In this document: in pieces, positions 11,190 through 20,824 of the stretch
Position numbering within the stretch: position 1 is the stretch's first letter
Layout of the letters: every line of letters starts with the position of its first letter
Assembly (NCBI RefSeq): GCF_900129275.1
Contig: NZ_FQUX01000012.1
Coordinates: 1 to 64,000, forward strand
Direction of reading: 5' to 3'
Source: Arenibacter palladensis
GTDB taxonomy: Bacteria; Bacteroidota; Bacteroidia; Flavobacteriales; Flavobacteriaceae
DNA length: 64,000 nucleotides
Notes under the pieces: model-generated
Database searches by the model: none
What the model was told of the DNA's origin: nothing
The model's input: only the letters and a program-made list of their open reading frames with translations
Program-made: the position numbers and the translations under genes

Positions 11190-11504
11190 CTAAATTACTT
11201 CTTTAGATTTCTTCGCAAATCTTACTTTCTTACCGTCTCTTACCTCAAATCCAACTCTAGTGGTCTCTCCAGATTTTGGATCGATCAATGACAGATTGGA
11301 TATCTGTAAGGGAGCCTCTTTCTTAACGATCCCACCTTGAGGATTGCTAGCACTTGGCTTTTCGTGTTTGGATACCATATTGGCTCCTTCAACGATCGCC
11401 TTGTTTTTTTCACGGTCTACACTTACAACCTTACCTTCTACCCCTTTGTGGTCTCCGGCAATAATTCTAACAGTATCCCCTGTTTTGATTTTTAATTTTC
11501 CCAT
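11190..11504 (-). CDS. rplX: 50S ribosomal protein L24
   Basis: An assembly-initiating large-subunit protein with a KOW motif ([20 protein letters not shown]). I place the start at the ATG at 11504 ([10 protein letters not shown], 104 residues). A longer frame opens at 11546, but its first 14 residues ([14 protein letters not shown]) overlap the end of rplN and are unlike any L24. The gap after rplN is then 13 bp. Confidence 0.96.
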   Translation of the reverse strand: MGKLKIKTGDTVRIIAGDHKGVEGKVVSVDREKNKAIVEGANMVSKHEKPSASNPQGGIVKKEAPLQISNLSLIDPKSGETTRVGFEVRDGKKVRFAKKSKEVI

Positions 11505-11517
11505 TTTGCTATATTTA

Positions 11518-11886
11518 TTAAAGCACCTCTGGAGCCAATGATACAATTTTCATGAATTGCTTATCACGAAGTTCCCTGGCCACCGGTCCAAAAACACGTG
11601 TTCCCCTCATTTCCCCGGTTGGGTTCAAAAGTACACATGCATTATCATCGAAACGAATATAAGAACCATCAGGTCTTCTAACTTCTTTCTTTGTTCTTAC
11701 AACAACTGCTGTGGAAACTGCACCTTTCTTAACAGCTCCGTTAGGCGTAGCTTCCTTAACGGCAACTACTATTTTATCCCCAACAGAAGCATATCTTCTT
11801 TTTGTACCTCCCAACACACGAATGGTCAAAACCTCTTTTGCACCCGTATTGTCCGCTACTTTTAGTCTAGATTCTTGCTGTAACAT
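11518..11886 (-). CDS. rplN: 50S ribosomal protein L14
   Basis: A large-subunit interface protein forming bridge B8 and contacting L19. The 122 residues begin [20 protein letters not shown] and contain the L14 signature [20 protein letters not shown]. It lies 2 bp after rpsQ. Confidence 0.97.
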   Translation of the reverse strand: MLQQESRLKVADNTGAKEVLTIRVLGGTKRRYASVGDKIVVAVKEATPNGAVKKGAVSTAVVVRTKKEVRRPDGSYIRFDDNACVLLNPTGEMRGTRVFGPVARELRDKQFMKIVSLAPEVL

Positions 11887-11888
11887 AA

Positions 11889-12146
11889 TTATTTAGCTCT
11901 TTCAATGATTTCCACTAACCTCCAACATTTGGTCTTACTCAATGGACGTGTCTCCATGATCTTAACAGTATCGCCAATATTGCAATCGTTCTTTTCATCG
12001 TGCGCAACATATTTCTTAGTTTTCAACACGAACTTACCGTACATAGGGTGCTTAACACGTTTAACTTCTGAAACCACTACTGATTTCTCCATTTTGTTGC
12101 TAGTTACAACTCCTATTCTCTCTTTTCTTAAATTCCTTTTTTCCAT
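11889..12146 (-). CDS. rpsQ: 30S ribosomal protein S17
   Basis: An early-assembly OB-fold 16S rRNA-binding protein. The 85 residues begin [20 protein letters not shown] and contain the conserved [20 protein letters not shown] and [16 protein letters not shown]. It is 13 bp after rpmC and 2 bp before rplN. Confidence 0.97.
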   Translation of the reverse strand: MEKRNLRKERIGVVTSNKMEKSVVVSEVKRVKHPMYGKFVLKTKKYVAHDEKNDCNIGDTVKIMETRPLSKTKCWRLVEIIERAK

Positions 12147-12159
12147 AAAGCAGAACCAA

Positions 12160-12351
12160 TTATTGTAATTCCCTTTTAGTTAATTCAGTTGCCAATCTTG
12201 CCACAGTTCTTCTTACCTTTCTGATAAGTAAAGGGTTTTCCAATGGTGTAACAGAATGGGCCAATTTTAAATCAGAATACTGCTTTTTAAATTCAGCACT
12301 CTTTTCCTTTAACCCCTCAACTGATAATTCTTTTATTTCTGATTGTTTCAT
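12160..12351 (-). CDS. rpmC: 50S ribosomal protein L29
   Basis: A small helical protein at the tunnel exit, next to L23. I choose the ATG at 12351, giving [20 protein letters not shown] (63 residues); the frame opens four codons earlier with MQGI, which is not family-like. The C-terminal [19 protein letters not shown] is a normal L29 helix. Confidence 0.95.
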   Translation of the reverse strand: MKQSEIKELSVEGLKEKSAEFKKQYSDLKLAHSVTPLENPLLIRKVRRTVARLATELTKRELQ

Positions 12352-12368
12352 GATTCCTTGCAATTATA

Positions 12369-12788
12369 TTAAGCAGAATAGTCCCTAGCAATAATAAATT
12401 TAGTTCTTACTGGTAGTTTCTGTGCCGCAAGACGTAAAGCCTCTTTTGCAATATCAAGAGACACACCGGCAACCTCGAACATAACCCTTCCTGGCAATAC
12501 TACAGCTACAAAATATTCTGGAGCACCCTTACCTTTACCCATACGAACCTCTAAAGGTTTCTTGGTGATAGGCTTGTCCGGGAATATTTTTATCCATAAT
12601 TGGCCTTCTCTTTTCATGTACCTAGTTGCCGCAATACGAGCTGCTTCTATTTGGCGCGATGTTATAAAAGAGGTATCCATTGATTTAATACCAAACATAC
12701 CGTTTGAAAGTTGATGTCCCCTTCCAGAGATCCCTTTCATACGACCTTTCTGCATTTTGCGGAACTTAGTTCTTTTTGGCTGTAACAT
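12369..12788 (-). CDS. rplP: 50S ribosomal protein L16
   Basis: A large-subunit protein at the A-site tRNA elbow. The 139 residues begin [20 protein letters not shown] and contain [20 protein letters not shown], the family signature. It lies 20 bp after rpsC and 17 bp before rpmC. Confidence 0.97.
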   Translation of the reverse strand: MLQPKRTKFRKMQKGRMKGISGRGHQLSNGMFGIKSMDTSFITSRQIEAARIAATRYMKREGQLWIKIFPDKPITKKPLEVRMGKGKGAPEYFVAVVLPGRVMFEVAGVSLDIAKEALRLAAQKLPVRTKFIIARDYSA

Positions 12789-12808
12789 TTCTTTACTTCT
12801 TTAAAAAA

Positions 12809-13531
12809 TTACTTTCTACGACGTTGTTTCTTCGGTCCTTCCTGCTTTCCACCTTTTCCCTGAGACTGGCTTTTTGCCATACCTACCAATGGGGAAAGTT
12901 CTCTTTTGCCGTAAACCTCACCTTTCATGATCCACACTTTTATACCCAATCTTCCATAGGTTGTATGTGCTTCATGCAAAGCATAATCTATATCGGCCCT
13001 AAAAGTGGACAATGGAATCCTACCATCTTTATAAGATTCGGATCTTGCCATTTCAGCTCCGTTCAAACGTCCAGATATCTGAATTTTAATTCCTTCAGCG
13101 TTCATTCTCATGGCCGCTGCGATTGCCATTTTTATAGCCCTTCTAAAAGAAATTCTACTTTCTATTTGACGCGCTACACTGGCAGCAACAAGATTAGCGT
13201 CCAATTCAGGTCTCTTTATCTCAAAAATGTTGATCTGAACTTCCTTGTCCGTAATCTTCTTAAGCTCTTCCTTTAATTTGTCTACTTCCTGACCACCTTT
13301 ACCAATAATAATACCTGGTCTTGCAGTGGTAATGGTTACCGTAATCAACTTAAGGGTACGCTCAATAATAATTCTAGACACACTTGCTTTTGCCAAACGT
13401 GCATGAACATATTTTCTGATCTTATCGTCTTCGGCAAGTTTATCACCATAATCGTTTCCACCGTACCAGTTAGATTCCCATCCTCTGATAATTCCTAGAC
13501 GATTTCCGATTGGATTTGTTTTCTGTCCCAT
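12809..13531 (-). CDS. rpsC: 30S ribosomal protein S3
   Basis: A small-subunit protein at the mRNA entry channel with helicase-like activity. The 240 residues show the N-terminal S3 region ([20 protein letters not shown]), a KH domain with [14 protein letters not shown], and the C-terminal S3 domain ([20 protein letters not shown]), plus a short basic tail ending KKQRRRK. It is 10 bp after rplV. Confidence 0.97.
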   Translation of the reverse strand: MGQKTNPIGNRLGIIRGWESNWYGGNDYGDKLAEDDKIRKYVHARLAKASVSRIIIERTLKLITVTITTARPGIIIGKGGQEVDKLKEELKKITDKEVQINIFEIKRPELDANLVAASVARQIESRISFRRAIKMAIAAAMRMNAEGIKIQISGRLNGAEMARSESYKDGRIPLSTFRADIDYALHEAHTTYGRLGIKVWIMKGEVYGKRELSPLVGMAKSQSQGKGGKQEGPKKQRRRK

Positions 13532-13541
13532 ACTAAATGCT

Positions 13542-13949
13542 CTAGCTTTGTGTGTTATTGTTAGATCCCAAAACCAAGGTAACGTGGTTGGAACGTTTTC
13601 TAATTCTATGTGCTCTTCCCTGTGGGGCAGGACGTAGTCTTTTCAACATACTTCCTCCATCCACTCTAATTTCCTTAACAAAAAGTTCAGCATCCTCAAC
13701 ACTGGCGTCCTCATTCTTGGATTGCCAGTTAGCAATTGCAGAAAGCAATAACTTCTCCAATCTACGAGATGATTCCTTTTGGTTGAATTTCAAAATAGCA
13801 AGCGCCTTTTCTACTTTTACACCTCTAACCAAATCCGCTACCAAGCGCATTTTTCTAGGGGACGTAGGGCAATTATTTAACTTTGCAAACGCTATTTGCT
13901 GCTTTTCAGCCTTAATTCTTTCGGCCATTTGTTTTTTACGAACTCCCAT
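13542..13949 (-). CDS. rplV: 50S ribosomal protein L22
   Basis: A large-subunit protein lining the exit tunnel, known as a site of macrolide-resistance mutations in other bacteria. The 135 residues start [20 protein letters not shown], a Bacteroidota-style N-terminus, then [20 protein letters not shown]. The C-terminal loop ([20 protein letters not shown]) is the hairpin that reaches into the tunnel. It is 3 bp after rpsS. Confidence 0.97.
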   Translation of the reverse strand: MGVRKKQMAERIKAEKQQIAFAKLNNCPTSPRKMRLVADLVRGVKVEKALAILKFNQKESSRRLEKLLLSAIANWQSKNEDASVEDAELFVKEIRVDGGSMLKRLRPAPQGRAHRIRKRSNHVTLVLGSNNNTQS

Positions 13950-13952
13950 AGC

Positions 13953-14231
13953 TTACTTTTTTCCTTTATTTTTTGCTCCAGCGTGACCTCTAAAAGATCG
14001 TGTTGGAGAAAATTCACCTAATTTGTGACCCACCATGTTCTCTGTTACAAAAACAGGTACAAATTGCTTTCCATTGTGAACCGCTATTGTCTGACCTACA
14101 AAATCAGGAGTAATCATAGAAGCTCTAGACCATGTCTTAATGACTGCCTTTTTACCAGATTCAACATTTTGTTGGACTTTTTTATCCAAACTATAGTGAA
14201 CGTAAGGTCCTTTCTTTAATGAACGTGCCAT
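13953..14231 (-). CDS. rpsS: 30S ribosomal protein S19
   Basis: A small-subunit head protein that binds with S13. The 92 residues begin [20 protein letters not shown] and contain [20 protein letters not shown] and [14 protein letters not shown]. It is 13 bp after rplB and 3 bp before rplV. Confidence 0.97.
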   Translation of the reverse strand: MARSLKKGPYVHYSLDKKVQQNVESGKKAVIKTWSRASMITPDFVGQTIAVHNGKQFVPVFVTENMVGHKLGEFSPTRSFRGHAGAKNKGKK

Positions 14232-14244
14232 TTCTTTCTACTTT

Positions 14245-15069
14245 TTATTTCTTTCTACGTTCTAAAATATACTTGTTGGTACTCTTGGTCTTGGAACGGG
14301 TCCTGTATCCTTTTGCAGGAATTCCATTTCTAGATCTAGGATGACCTCCAGAAGCCCTACCTTCTCCACCACCCATGGGGTGATCAACAGGGTTCATCGC
14401 TACTGGTCTTGTTCTTGGTCTTCTTCCCAACCATCTACTTCTACCGGCCTTACCTGACACCAATAACTGATGATCAGAGTTGGATACCGCACCTATAGTG
14501 GCCAAACAATCCGCTAAAACCAATCTGGTTTCACCTGATGGCAATTTAATGGTAACAAACTTACCTTCCTTTGCCATTAACTGGGCAAATGTACCAGCAC
14601 TTCTTGCCATTACCGCTCCTTGTCCAGGACGCAACTCAATTCCTGAAATGATAGTACCCAAAGGTATTTCACTCAAAGGAAGTGCATTCCCGATTTCTGG
14701 AGCAACCCCGGTACCTGAAGATACTTCCTGCCCTACTTGTAATCCGTTTGGAGCAATTACATATCTCTTTTCGCCATCGGTGTATTCCAATAATGCTATA
14801 AAAGCTGTTCTGTTTGGATCGTACTGAATTGATTCAACGGTTGCAGCAACTCCTTGCTTATCCCTTTTGAAATCGATAACACGATACCTTCTCTTATGAC
14901 CTCCACCTTTTTGGCGCATGGTCATTTTTCCTTGACTGTTTCTACCTCCCGACTTTTTTAACGGAGCAAGCAAGCTTTTTTCCGGCTTATCAGTAGTAAT
15001 GGCGTCAAATCCGTTTACTACTCTAAAACGCTGCCCAGGAGTGATTGGTTTTAATTTTCTAACTGACAT
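14245..15069 (-). CDS. rplB: 50S ribosomal protein L2
   Basis: A primary 23S rRNA-binding protein near the peptidyl-transferase centre, required for subunit association. The 274 residues include the OB-fold ([20 protein letters not shown]) and the C-terminal signature [20 protein letters not shown] with the conserved His. It is 9 bp after rplW. Confidence 0.98.
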   Translation of the reverse strand: MSVRKLKPITPGQRFRVVNGFDAITTDKPEKSLLAPLKKSGGRNSQGKMTMRQKGGGHKRRYRVIDFKRDKQGVAATVESIQYDPNRTAFIALLEYTDGEKRYVIAPNGLQVGQEVSSGTGVAPEIGNALPLSEIPLGTIISGIELRPGQGAVMARSAGTFAQLMAKEGKFVTIKLPSGETRLVLADCLATIGAVSNSDHQLLVSGKAGRSRWLGRRPRTRPVAMNPVDHPMGGGEGRASGGHPRSRNGIPAKGYRTRSKTKSTNKYILERRKK

Positions 15070-15078
15070 TTTTTGTCT

Positions 15079-15369
15079 TTATAGATTACTGTAAAAATCA
15101 ATAATATCTCCTTCTGCTACATCAACAATGGCTTTTTTGAAACCACTTGTCTTTCCGTGCTGTACACCTGTTTTGGTGTAGCGCGACTTGCGCGAAGGAC
15201 CATAATTCATTGTTCGAACTTTATCGACAGAAACACCATAAGTTGCTTCCACTGCTTCCTTAATCTGGATCTTGTTGGCTTTTGGGTCAACAAAAAAACC
15301 ATAACGATTGTGCAACTCGCTATCAGCAGTCATTTTTTCCGTAATAATTGGCTTTATCAACACACTCAT
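15079..15369 (-). CDS. rplW: 50S ribosomal protein L23
   Basis: A tunnel-exit protein that docks trigger factor and SRP. The 96 residues begin MSVLIKPIITEKMTADSELH and contain the L23 core FFVDPKANKIQIKEAVEATY. It is 7 bp after rplD and 9 bp before rplB. Confidence 0.97.
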   Translation of the reverse strand: MSVLIKPIITEKMTADSELHNRYGFFVDPKANKIQIKEAVEATYGVSVDKVRTMNYGPSRKSRYTKTGVQHGKTSGFKKAIVDVAEGDIIDFYSNL

Positions 15370-15376
15370 GGTTCGC

Positions 15377-16006
15377 TTATTTAATTAAGTTCGATTCGAT
15401 TCCTTCCAAAGAACCTTCCAACAACACTAGGTTGTTAGCGTTTAATATTTTGTAAGTGCTTAATTCTGAGTTAGTTATAACCTCAGAACGCTCTAAATTG
15501 CGTGAGGACAAATATACGTTATTATTTGAATCACCCAACACAATTAAGGATTTTTTATTCTCCAAGCCCAAAGACTTCAAAATTTGCTTAAAATCCTTTG
15601 TTTTTGGCGTTTCAAAATTAAAGTCCTCAACCACCATTATAGCATTGTCTTTTGACTTCAAAGTCAAGGCAGACCTTCTAGCCAAACGCTTAACATTTTT
15701 GTTCAATTTTTGCTTATAATCCTTTGGTCTTGGTCCAAAAATACGTCCACCACCTCTAAACACTGGAGACTTAATACTACCCGCACGAGCAGTACCTGTT
15801 CCCTTTTGTTTTTTGATCTTTCTTGTACTACCTGCTATTTCAGCACGCTCTTTGGATTTGTGCGTACCTTGTCTTTGGTGTGCCAAATATTGCTTAACAT
15901 CCAAATAAACAGCATGATTGTTTGGCTCTATTGCGAATACAGCGTCAGAAAGCTCAACCTTTCTACCTGTTTCTTTTCCCTTTATATCTAAAACTGCTAC
16001 CTTCAT
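15377..16006 (-). CDS. rplD: 50S ribosomal protein L4
   Basis: A tunnel-wall protein; in E. coli it also represses the S10 operon by attenuation. The 209 residues begin [20 protein letters not shown] and contain [20 protein letters not shown], the extended tunnel loop. Its ATG shares one base with the rplC stop codon (TAATG), so the two genes are translationally coupled. A terminator-like hairpin upstream of rplC raises the question of L4 control here too. Confidence 0.97.
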   Translation of the reverse strand: MKVAVLDIKGKETGRKVELSDAVFAIEPNNHAVYLDVKQYLAHQRQGTHKSKERAEIAGSTRKIKKQKGTGTARAGSIKSPVFRGGGRIFGPRPKDYKQKLNKNVKRLARRSALTLKSKDNAIMVVEDFNFETPKTKDFKQILKSLGLENKKSLIVLGDSNNNVYLSSRNLERSEVITNSELSTYKILNANNLVLLEGSLEGIESNLIK

Positions 16007-16626
16007 TACTTCTCAATAGTTACGTAAGCGTTCTTATGTCCAGGAACACAACCTTTTACCACTAAAAGGTTCTTTTCTGGAACAATCTTTAATACTCTTA
16101 GGTTCTGAACGGTAACCCTATCGCTACCCATTCTACCGGCCATTTTCATTCCCTTAAAAACTCTTGCAGGATATGAAGCAGCACCAATGGAACCTGGAGC
16201 CCTTAACCTATTGTGCTGACCGTGGGTTGATTGACCAACACCGCCGAAGCCGTGTCTTTTAACAACACCTTGAAAACCTTTACCCTTAGAGGTACCGATT
16301 ACATCAACAAATTCTCCTTCCACAAAAAGGTCAACTCCAAGAGTATCCCCTAATTTGTGCGCACCTTCTTCAAAATACCTGAATTCCATGACTTTTTTCT
16401 TAGGAGAAGCTCCTGCTTTTTTAAAGTGACCTGTAGCCGCTTTATTAGCACGTTTTTCTGCCTTGTCATCGAAACCAAGCTGAAGGGCATTGTACCCGTC
16501 CACCTCTTCGGTTCTGACTTGGGTAACTACGCATGGTCCAGCTTCGATTACTGTACATGGAATATTCTTTCCATTTTCATCGAAAATGCTGGTCATACCT
16601 ATTTTTCTACCTATTAACCCAGACAT
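16006..16626 (-). CDS. rplC: 50S ribosomal protein L3
   Basis: An assembly-initiating 23S rRNA-binding protein near the peptidyl-transferase centre. The 206 residues begin [20 protein letters not shown] and carry the signature [20 protein letters not shown] and the basic [20 protein letters not shown]. The 238 bp upstream, separating it from rpsJ, is by far the longest gap inside the ribosomal block. Confidence 0.97.
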   Translation of the reverse strand: MSGLIGRKIGMTSIFDENGKNIPCTVIEAGPCVVTQVRTEEVDGYNALQLGFDDKAEKRANKAATGHFKKAGASPKKKVMEFRYFEEGAHKLGDTLGVDLFVEGEFVDVIGTSKGKGFQGVVKRHGFGGVGQSTHGQHNRLRAPGSIGAASYPARVFKGMKMAGRMGSDRVTVQNLRVLKIVPEKNLLVVKGCVPGHKNAYVTIEK

Positions 16627-16670
16627 ATTTATAATTGATTATTAATTAATTACTATTTAAACTTTTTGAC

Positions 16671-16703
16671 AAAAAAACAGGGTCAAAATATAATTCAACC
16701 CTG
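16671..16703 (-). terminator. terminator-like hairpin (possible attenuator) between rpsJ and rplC
   Basis: On the minus strand CAGGGT and ACCCTG form a 6-bp stem around a 14-nt loop, followed directly by seven Ts. It lies 45 bp before the rplC start, so it would stop or slow transcription between rpsJ and the rest of the S10 genes. The form fits an intrinsic terminator; a regulatory role is inference. Confidence 0.6.
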
Positions 16704-16732
16704 AATATATTTTTTTCCGTTTTTCCTTCGCG

Positions 16733-16826
16733 AAACGCTCGGGACATGTCTACCCTGAACTCCTTTCAGGGTCTATCTCTTCTTTCTATAGATTCCGAAT
16801 CAAGTTCGGAATGCAATTCATCTAAG
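16733..16826. repeat. cluster of dispersed-type palindromes in the rpsJ-rplC gap
   Basis: Three palindromic units lie side by side: CGCGAAACGCTCGGGA (an imperfect palindrome), CCCTGAA/TTCAGGG with a 5-nt loop, and ATTCCGAA/TTCGGAAT with a 5-nt loop. Palindromes of this kind recur between genes in many Flavobacteriaceae, so I read this as an inserted dispersed repeat, not part of the original operon. Copy number in this genome cannot be judged from one window. Confidence 0.55.
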
Positions 16827-16864
16827 ATTTTCAGTTCGCTATTGCTCCAGAAAACCAAGATTCA

Positions 16865-17170
16865 CTACACCTTGATCTCAACCTCAACACCACTAGGAAG
16901 TTCCAACTTCATAAGGGCATCGATGGTTTTTGATGAAGAGCTATATATATCCAAAAGTCTTTTGTAAGAACTTAATTGGAACTGCTCTCTTGCTTTCTTA
17001 TTTACGTGCGGTGAACGCAAAACCGTAAATATTTTCTTATGTGTAGGCAAAGGAATTGGTCCAGTTACCACCGCACCTGTAGTCTTTACCGTTTTTACGA
17101 TCTTCTCAGCAGATTTATCTACCAAGTTATGGTCGTACGACTTTAATTTTATTCTAATTTTTTGACTCAT
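16865..17170 (-). CDS. rpsJ: 30S ribosomal protein S10
   Basis: A small-subunit protein that also acts with NusB in transcription antitermination. The 101 residues begin [20 protein letters not shown] and contain [20 protein letters not shown]. It follows fusA by 11 bp and is cut off from rplC by the long gap with the hairpins, so it may be transcribed with the str genes. Confidence 0.97.
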   Translation of the reverse strand: MSQKIRIKLKSYDHNLVDKSAEKIVKTVKTTGAVVTGPIPLPTHKKIFTVLRSPHVNKKAREQFQLSSYKRLLDIYSSSSKTIDALMKLELPSGVEVEIKV

Positions 17171-17181
17171 CTTAGTACGAT

Positions 17182-19314
17182 TTAAGCTGTTAATCCTTTT
17201 GCTTTCTTGATAACCTCTTCTGAAATATTGGATGGGGTCTCAGCGTAATGTGAAAATTCCATTGTAGAAGTTGCCCTACCAGAAGACAAGGTTCTCAAAG
17301 AAGTTACATAACCGAACATCTCGGACAATGGCACCTCTCCTTTGATCACTTTGGAACCTGCCCTGTCATCCATATTGGTAACCGTTCCCCTTCTACGGTT
17401 CAAGTCACCTACTATATCACCCATGTTTTCCTCCGGAGTTAGAACCTCCAATTTCATAATAGGCTCCATAATTACAGCTCCAGCAGCTTTACCAGCAGCT
17501 TTATAACCCATTTTTGCAGCCAATTCAAAAGATAGTGCATCAGAATCCACAGGGTGGAAAGATCCATCCTTAAGAACCACTTTCATTCTATCCATTTCGT
17601 AACCGGCCAATGGTCCGTTCTTCATAGCGGCAGTAAATCCTTTTTCAACAGGACCGATAAATTCTTTTGGAATACGACCACCTTTGATCTCATCAACAAA
17701 CTGTAAACCAGTTCCAACAAAATCCTCATCAGCTGGTCCCATCTCAAAGACGATATCACCAAATTTACCACGACCACCAGATTGTTTTTTGTAAACCTCT
17801 CTATGTGCAGCAGTCTTGGTCAAAGCTTCCTTGTACTCCACCTGAGGCTCACCTTGACTTACCTCAACCTTAAACTCACGTCTTAAACGGTCAACAATAA
17901 TGTCCAAGTGAAGCTCACCCATACCGGAAATAATAGTTTGACCCGAAGCTTCGTCTGTTTTTACCTGGAAAGTTGGATCTTCTTCAGCCAATTTAGCCAA
18001 AGCCATTCCCAATTTATCAACATCAGCTTTTGTTTTAGGCTCTACCGCGATACCGATAACCGGATCAGGGAAGTTCATACTCTCCAAAACAATTGGATGT
18101 TTTTCATCAGACAAGGTATCCCCAGTCTTAATATCCTTAAATCCTACAGCTGCACCTATATCTCCAGCTTCAATATATTCCACTGCATTTTGCTTATTGG
18201 CATGCATCTGGTAAATTCTGGAAATACGCTCTTTATTTCCTGAACGATTGTTCAAAACATAAGAACCTGCATCCAATCTACCTGAATAAGCTCTAAAGAA
18301 TGCCAAACGACCTACAAATGGATCGGTAGCAATTTTAAATGCCAAGGCTGCAAATGGCTCCTTAACACTAGGCTTCCTGGACTCAGGCTTCTCAGTATCA
18401 GGATTTGTACCTACAATAGCGTCCTTATCCAATGGCGATGGCAAGTAACGACAAACGGCATCCAACAAAAATTGTACCCCTTTGTTTTTAAATGAAGAAC
18501 CACAGATCATAGGTATGATACTCATATCCATAACAGCAGCCCTTAGAGCAGCGTGCACTTCATCTTCAGTAATGGAATCTTCGTCTTCGAAGAATTTTTC
18601 CATCAAACTTTCATCGTACTCGGCAACAGCTTCTATCAAAGCAGCCCTATATTCCTTCACCTCATCTTTCATGTCGGCCGGAATATCCACTACATCAAAA
18701 GTACCACCAAAGTTTTCCTCGTGCCATATAATTGCACGGTTCTTAACCAAATCAACTACACCCCTAAAATCAGCTTCGTCACCAATCGGCAATACAATAG
18801 GAACTGCATTCGATTTCAACATCTCCCTAACCTGCTTGCACACATTAAGGAAGTTGGATCCCTGACGGTCCATTTTATTTACAAAGCCCATTCTTGGCAC
18901 CTTGTAATTATCGGCCAACCTCCAGTTAGTTTCAGATTGGGGCTCAACACCATCAACCGCACTAAACAGGAATACCAACCCGTCCAACACCCTTAAGGAA
19001 CGGTTTACCTCAACGGTAAAATCAACGTGTCCCGGAGTATCTATAATATTAAAGTGATAAGGTTTGGTATCATCTGTAACTGCCCCATTTTTCATAGGGA
19101 AATTCCATTCACAGGTAGTAGCGGCAGAAGTAATGGTAATACCCCTTTCCTGCTCCTGCTCCATCCAGTCCATCGTAGCCGCACCATCGTGCACCTCACC
19201 AATTTTATGACTAACGCCCGTATAGAACAAAATCCTTTCGGTCGTAGTTGTTTTTCCAGCATCAATATGTGCTGCAATTCCAATATTTCTTGTATATTTT
19301 AAATCTCTTGCCAT
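17182..19314 (-). CDS. fusA: elongation factor G
   Basis: The GTPase that drives tRNA-mRNA translocation and, with RRF, ribosome recycling. The 710 residues are full length. GTPase motifs are clear: [12 protein letters not shown] (G1, about 15-26), [11 protein letters not shown] (switch I area), DTPGHVDF (G3) and NKMDRQG (G4), followed by domains II to V. It lies between rpsG and rpsJ in the str operon. The long-branch second EF-G of some bacteria is not suggested; this is the housekeeping copy. Confidence 0.98.
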   Translation of the reverse strand: MARDLKYTRNIGIAAHIDAGKTTTTERILFYTGVSHKIGEVHDGAATMDWMEQEQERGITITSAATTCEWNFPMKNGAVTDDTKPYHFNIIDTPGHVDFTVEVNRSLRVLDGLVFLFSAVDGVEPQSETNWRLADNYKVPRMGFVNKMDRQGSNFLNVCKQVREMLKSNAVPIVLPIGDEADFRGVVDLVKNRAIIWHEENFGGTFDVVDIPADMKDEVKEYRAALIEAVAEYDESLMEKFFEDEDSITEDEVHAALRAAVMDMSIIPMICGSSFKNKGVQFLLDAVCRYLPSPLDKDAIVGTNPDTEKPESRKPSVKEPFAALAFKIATDPFVGRLAFFRAYSGRLDAGSYVLNNRSGNKERISRIYQMHANKQNAVEYIEAGDIGAAVGFKDIKTGDTLSDEKHPIVLESMNFPDPVIGIAVEPKTKADVDKLGMALAKLAEEDPTFQVKTDEASGQTIISGMGELHLDIIVDRLRREFKVEVSQGEPQVEYKEALTKTAAHREVYKKQSGGRGKFGDIVFEMGPADEDFVGTGLQFVDEIKGGRIPKEFIGPVEKGFTAAMKNGPLAGYEMDRMKVVLKDGSFHPVDSDALSFELAAKMGYKAAGKAAGAVIMEPIMKLEVLTPEENMGDIVGDLNRRRGTVTNMDDRAGSKVIKGEVPLSEMFGYVTSLRTLSSGRATSTMEFSHYAETPSNISEEVIKKAKGLTA

Positions 19315-19323
19315 TTCTGCTTA

Positions 19324-19800
19324 TTAAAATCTAAAGTGTGAGAATGCCTTATTGGCCTCAGCCATTTTATGAGTATCCACTCTTTTCTTAACAGCAGCAC
19401 CTTCTTCTTTTGATGCAGCCAAAATTTCCCCTGCCAATTTTTGCGACATAGCCTTTTCGTTTCTCTTACGAGAATAACTAATAAGCCATTTCATTGCGGT
19501 TGAAATCTTTCTATCTGGCCTGATCTGCATAGGAATCTGAAAAGTAGCTCCTCCTACCCTTCTACTTCTTACCTCAACATGAGGCATAACATTGGACAAT
19601 GCATCTTTCCATAGTTCCAATGCGGTTTTTTCTTCGTCTGTCTTTTTCTCTTCTACGATATCAATAGCATCGTAAAAAACTTTAAAGGCAACCGACTTTT
19701 TTCCATCCCACATCATCATGTTAACAAAACGGGTCACCAATTGGTCGTTAAACCTTGGATCTGGTAAAAGTGGTCTCTTTTTTGCCTGCTTTTTTCTCAT
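19324..19800 (-). CDS. rpsG: 30S ribosomal protein S7
   Basis: Nucleates assembly of the 30S head and lines the E site; it regulates the str operon in E. coli. The 158 residues begin [20 protein letters not shown] and contain [20 protein letters not shown], the family signature. It follows rpsL by 78 bp and precedes fusA by 9 bp. Confidence 0.97.
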   Translation of the reverse strand: MRKKQAKKRPLLPDPRFNDQLVTRFVNMMMWDGKKSVAFKVFYDAIDIVEEKKTDEEKTALELWKDALSNVMPHVEVRSRRVGGATFQIPMQIRPDRKISTAMKWLISYSRKRNEKAMSQKLAGEILAASKEEGAAVKKRVDTHKMAEANKAFSHFRF

Positions 19801-19878
19801 TTCTTCTTTTTGAGTTAATGGTCAATAGTCCTATATTAAAAGTACTTAGTCCTTCAATATGCGACTTTTAACAAATTT

Positions 19879-20253
19879 TTACTTCTTAGGGCGTTTTGCT
19901 CCGTATTTAGATCTACGTTGTGTCCTTCCAGCAACACCTGCTGTATCCAAGGCACCTCTAACGATGTGATACCTAACTCCTGGCAAATCCTTTACCCTTC
20001 CGCCTCTTACTAATACTATCGAGTGCTCTTGTAAATTGTGACCCTCACCTGGTATGTAAGCGTTAACTTCCTTCCCGTTGGTCAACCTTACCCTAGCAAC
20101 TTTTCGCATTGCAGAGTTTGGTTTCTTAGGAGTGGTAGTATAAACACGTGTACATACACCTCTTCTTTGAGGACACGAATCCAAAGCAGCCGATTTACTC
20201 TTCTTAGTAATCGTGACTCTTCCTTTTCGTACTAATTGTGAAATTGTTGGCAT
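19879..20253 (-). CDS. rpsL: 30S ribosomal protein S12
   Basis: A decoding-centre protein, known as a site of streptomycin-resistance mutations. I choose the ATG at 20253 ([20 protein letters not shown], 124 residues); a longer frame from 20301 adds 16 residues overlapping the promoter region and is not family-like. The [18 protein letters not shown] loop has the ordinary Lys, so the sequence predicts a streptomycin-sensitive form at that site. It is the first gene of the whole ribosomal run. Confidence 0.97.
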   Translation of the reverse strand: MPTISQLVRKGRVTITKKSKSAALDSCPQRRGVCTRVYTTTPKKPNSAMRKVARVRLTNGKEVNAYIPGEGHNLQEHSIVLVRGGRVKDLPGVRYHIVRGALDTAGVAGRTQRRSKYGAKRPKK

Positions 20254-20298
20254 ACTATTTTTGTATAATAAAAACTTAACCCCTCTTTTAAGGGCTGG

Positions 20299-20328
20299 CA
20301 AATGTAGTAATTATTCACAATAATTCAA
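20299..20328 (-). promoter_or_regulatory. promoter of the str operon (rpsL)
   Basis: On the minus strand TTG (20328-20326), 19 bp, then TACATTTG (20306-20299) matches the Bacteroidota -33/-7 promoter consensus exactly. It lies 45 bp upstream of the rpsL start and would give a leader of about 40 nt. It is the only strong promoter I find for the first ribosomal genes. Confidence 0.8.
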
Positions 20329-20736
20329 ACCCTGCGCTATTTATTTTTTATATTTTTTATTCGCAACATATTCATTAACTCAGAATTAGATCCAATTACA
20401 CCCAATTCTTTAGATTCAAGACCAACAAAAAACAATGTATGGGTTTGCGAAATTGGAGCCAAAACAAGCAAATCATAATTAATAGGTATATCAAAAACGA
20501 ACATTTTTTTAACAAATTCTTAGCTTAATCGATTAATCGCAAAGAATACCATAATTCAAAGTCCGATATGCACCCAATAATTGTGATTATTGCGAATTTG
20601 TCAATATATTAACCTTTTTTTGAAAAAAAATCTTACAAAAAAGTCAGAAGGTTGTTTTAAATGTAAAAATATAACGTATAAGTGTGTAAAAAATATCAAA
20701 ACGCCCCCTTATTCAGGCTTTTTTAACATTATTTTA
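20329..20736. other. intergenic stretch between the divergent rpsL and susC genes
   Basis: This AT-rich DNA separates the minus-strand ribosomal block from the plus-strand SusC operon. I see no credible coding frame (a 66-codon frame here is not protein-like) and no RNA gene. Confidence 0.6.
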
Positions 20737-20750
20737 TTATGCGCGCATAA
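20737..20750. promoter_or_regulatory. perfect 14-bp palindrome upstream of susC
   Basis: TTATGCGCGCATAA reads the same on both strands and lies 75 bp before the susC start, just upstream of the proposed promoter. A perfect palindrome at this place suggests a dimeric regulator site, but no regulator is encoded nearby. Confidence 0.35.
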
Positions 20751-20767
20751 GAAATACGCCCAAAAAG

Positions 20768-20798
20768 TTGTTTTATTAACAATGATTTAAGATTTTTG
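20768..20798 (+). promoter_or_regulatory. possible promoter of the susC operon
   Basis: TTG (20768-20770), 20 bp, then GATTTTTG (20791-20798) resembles the Bacteroidota consensus with one mismatch in the -7 box. It would start transcription about 20 nt before susC. Confidence 0.35.
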
Positions 20799-20824
20799 CA
20801 ACTGCTAATTCAAATAAACATAAA

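Noticed and set aside
20590-20790. 66-codon plus-strand frame upstream of susC
   Set aside because: Low-complexity Lys/Asn-rich translation, overlaps the promoter region and palindrome, no family resemblance.
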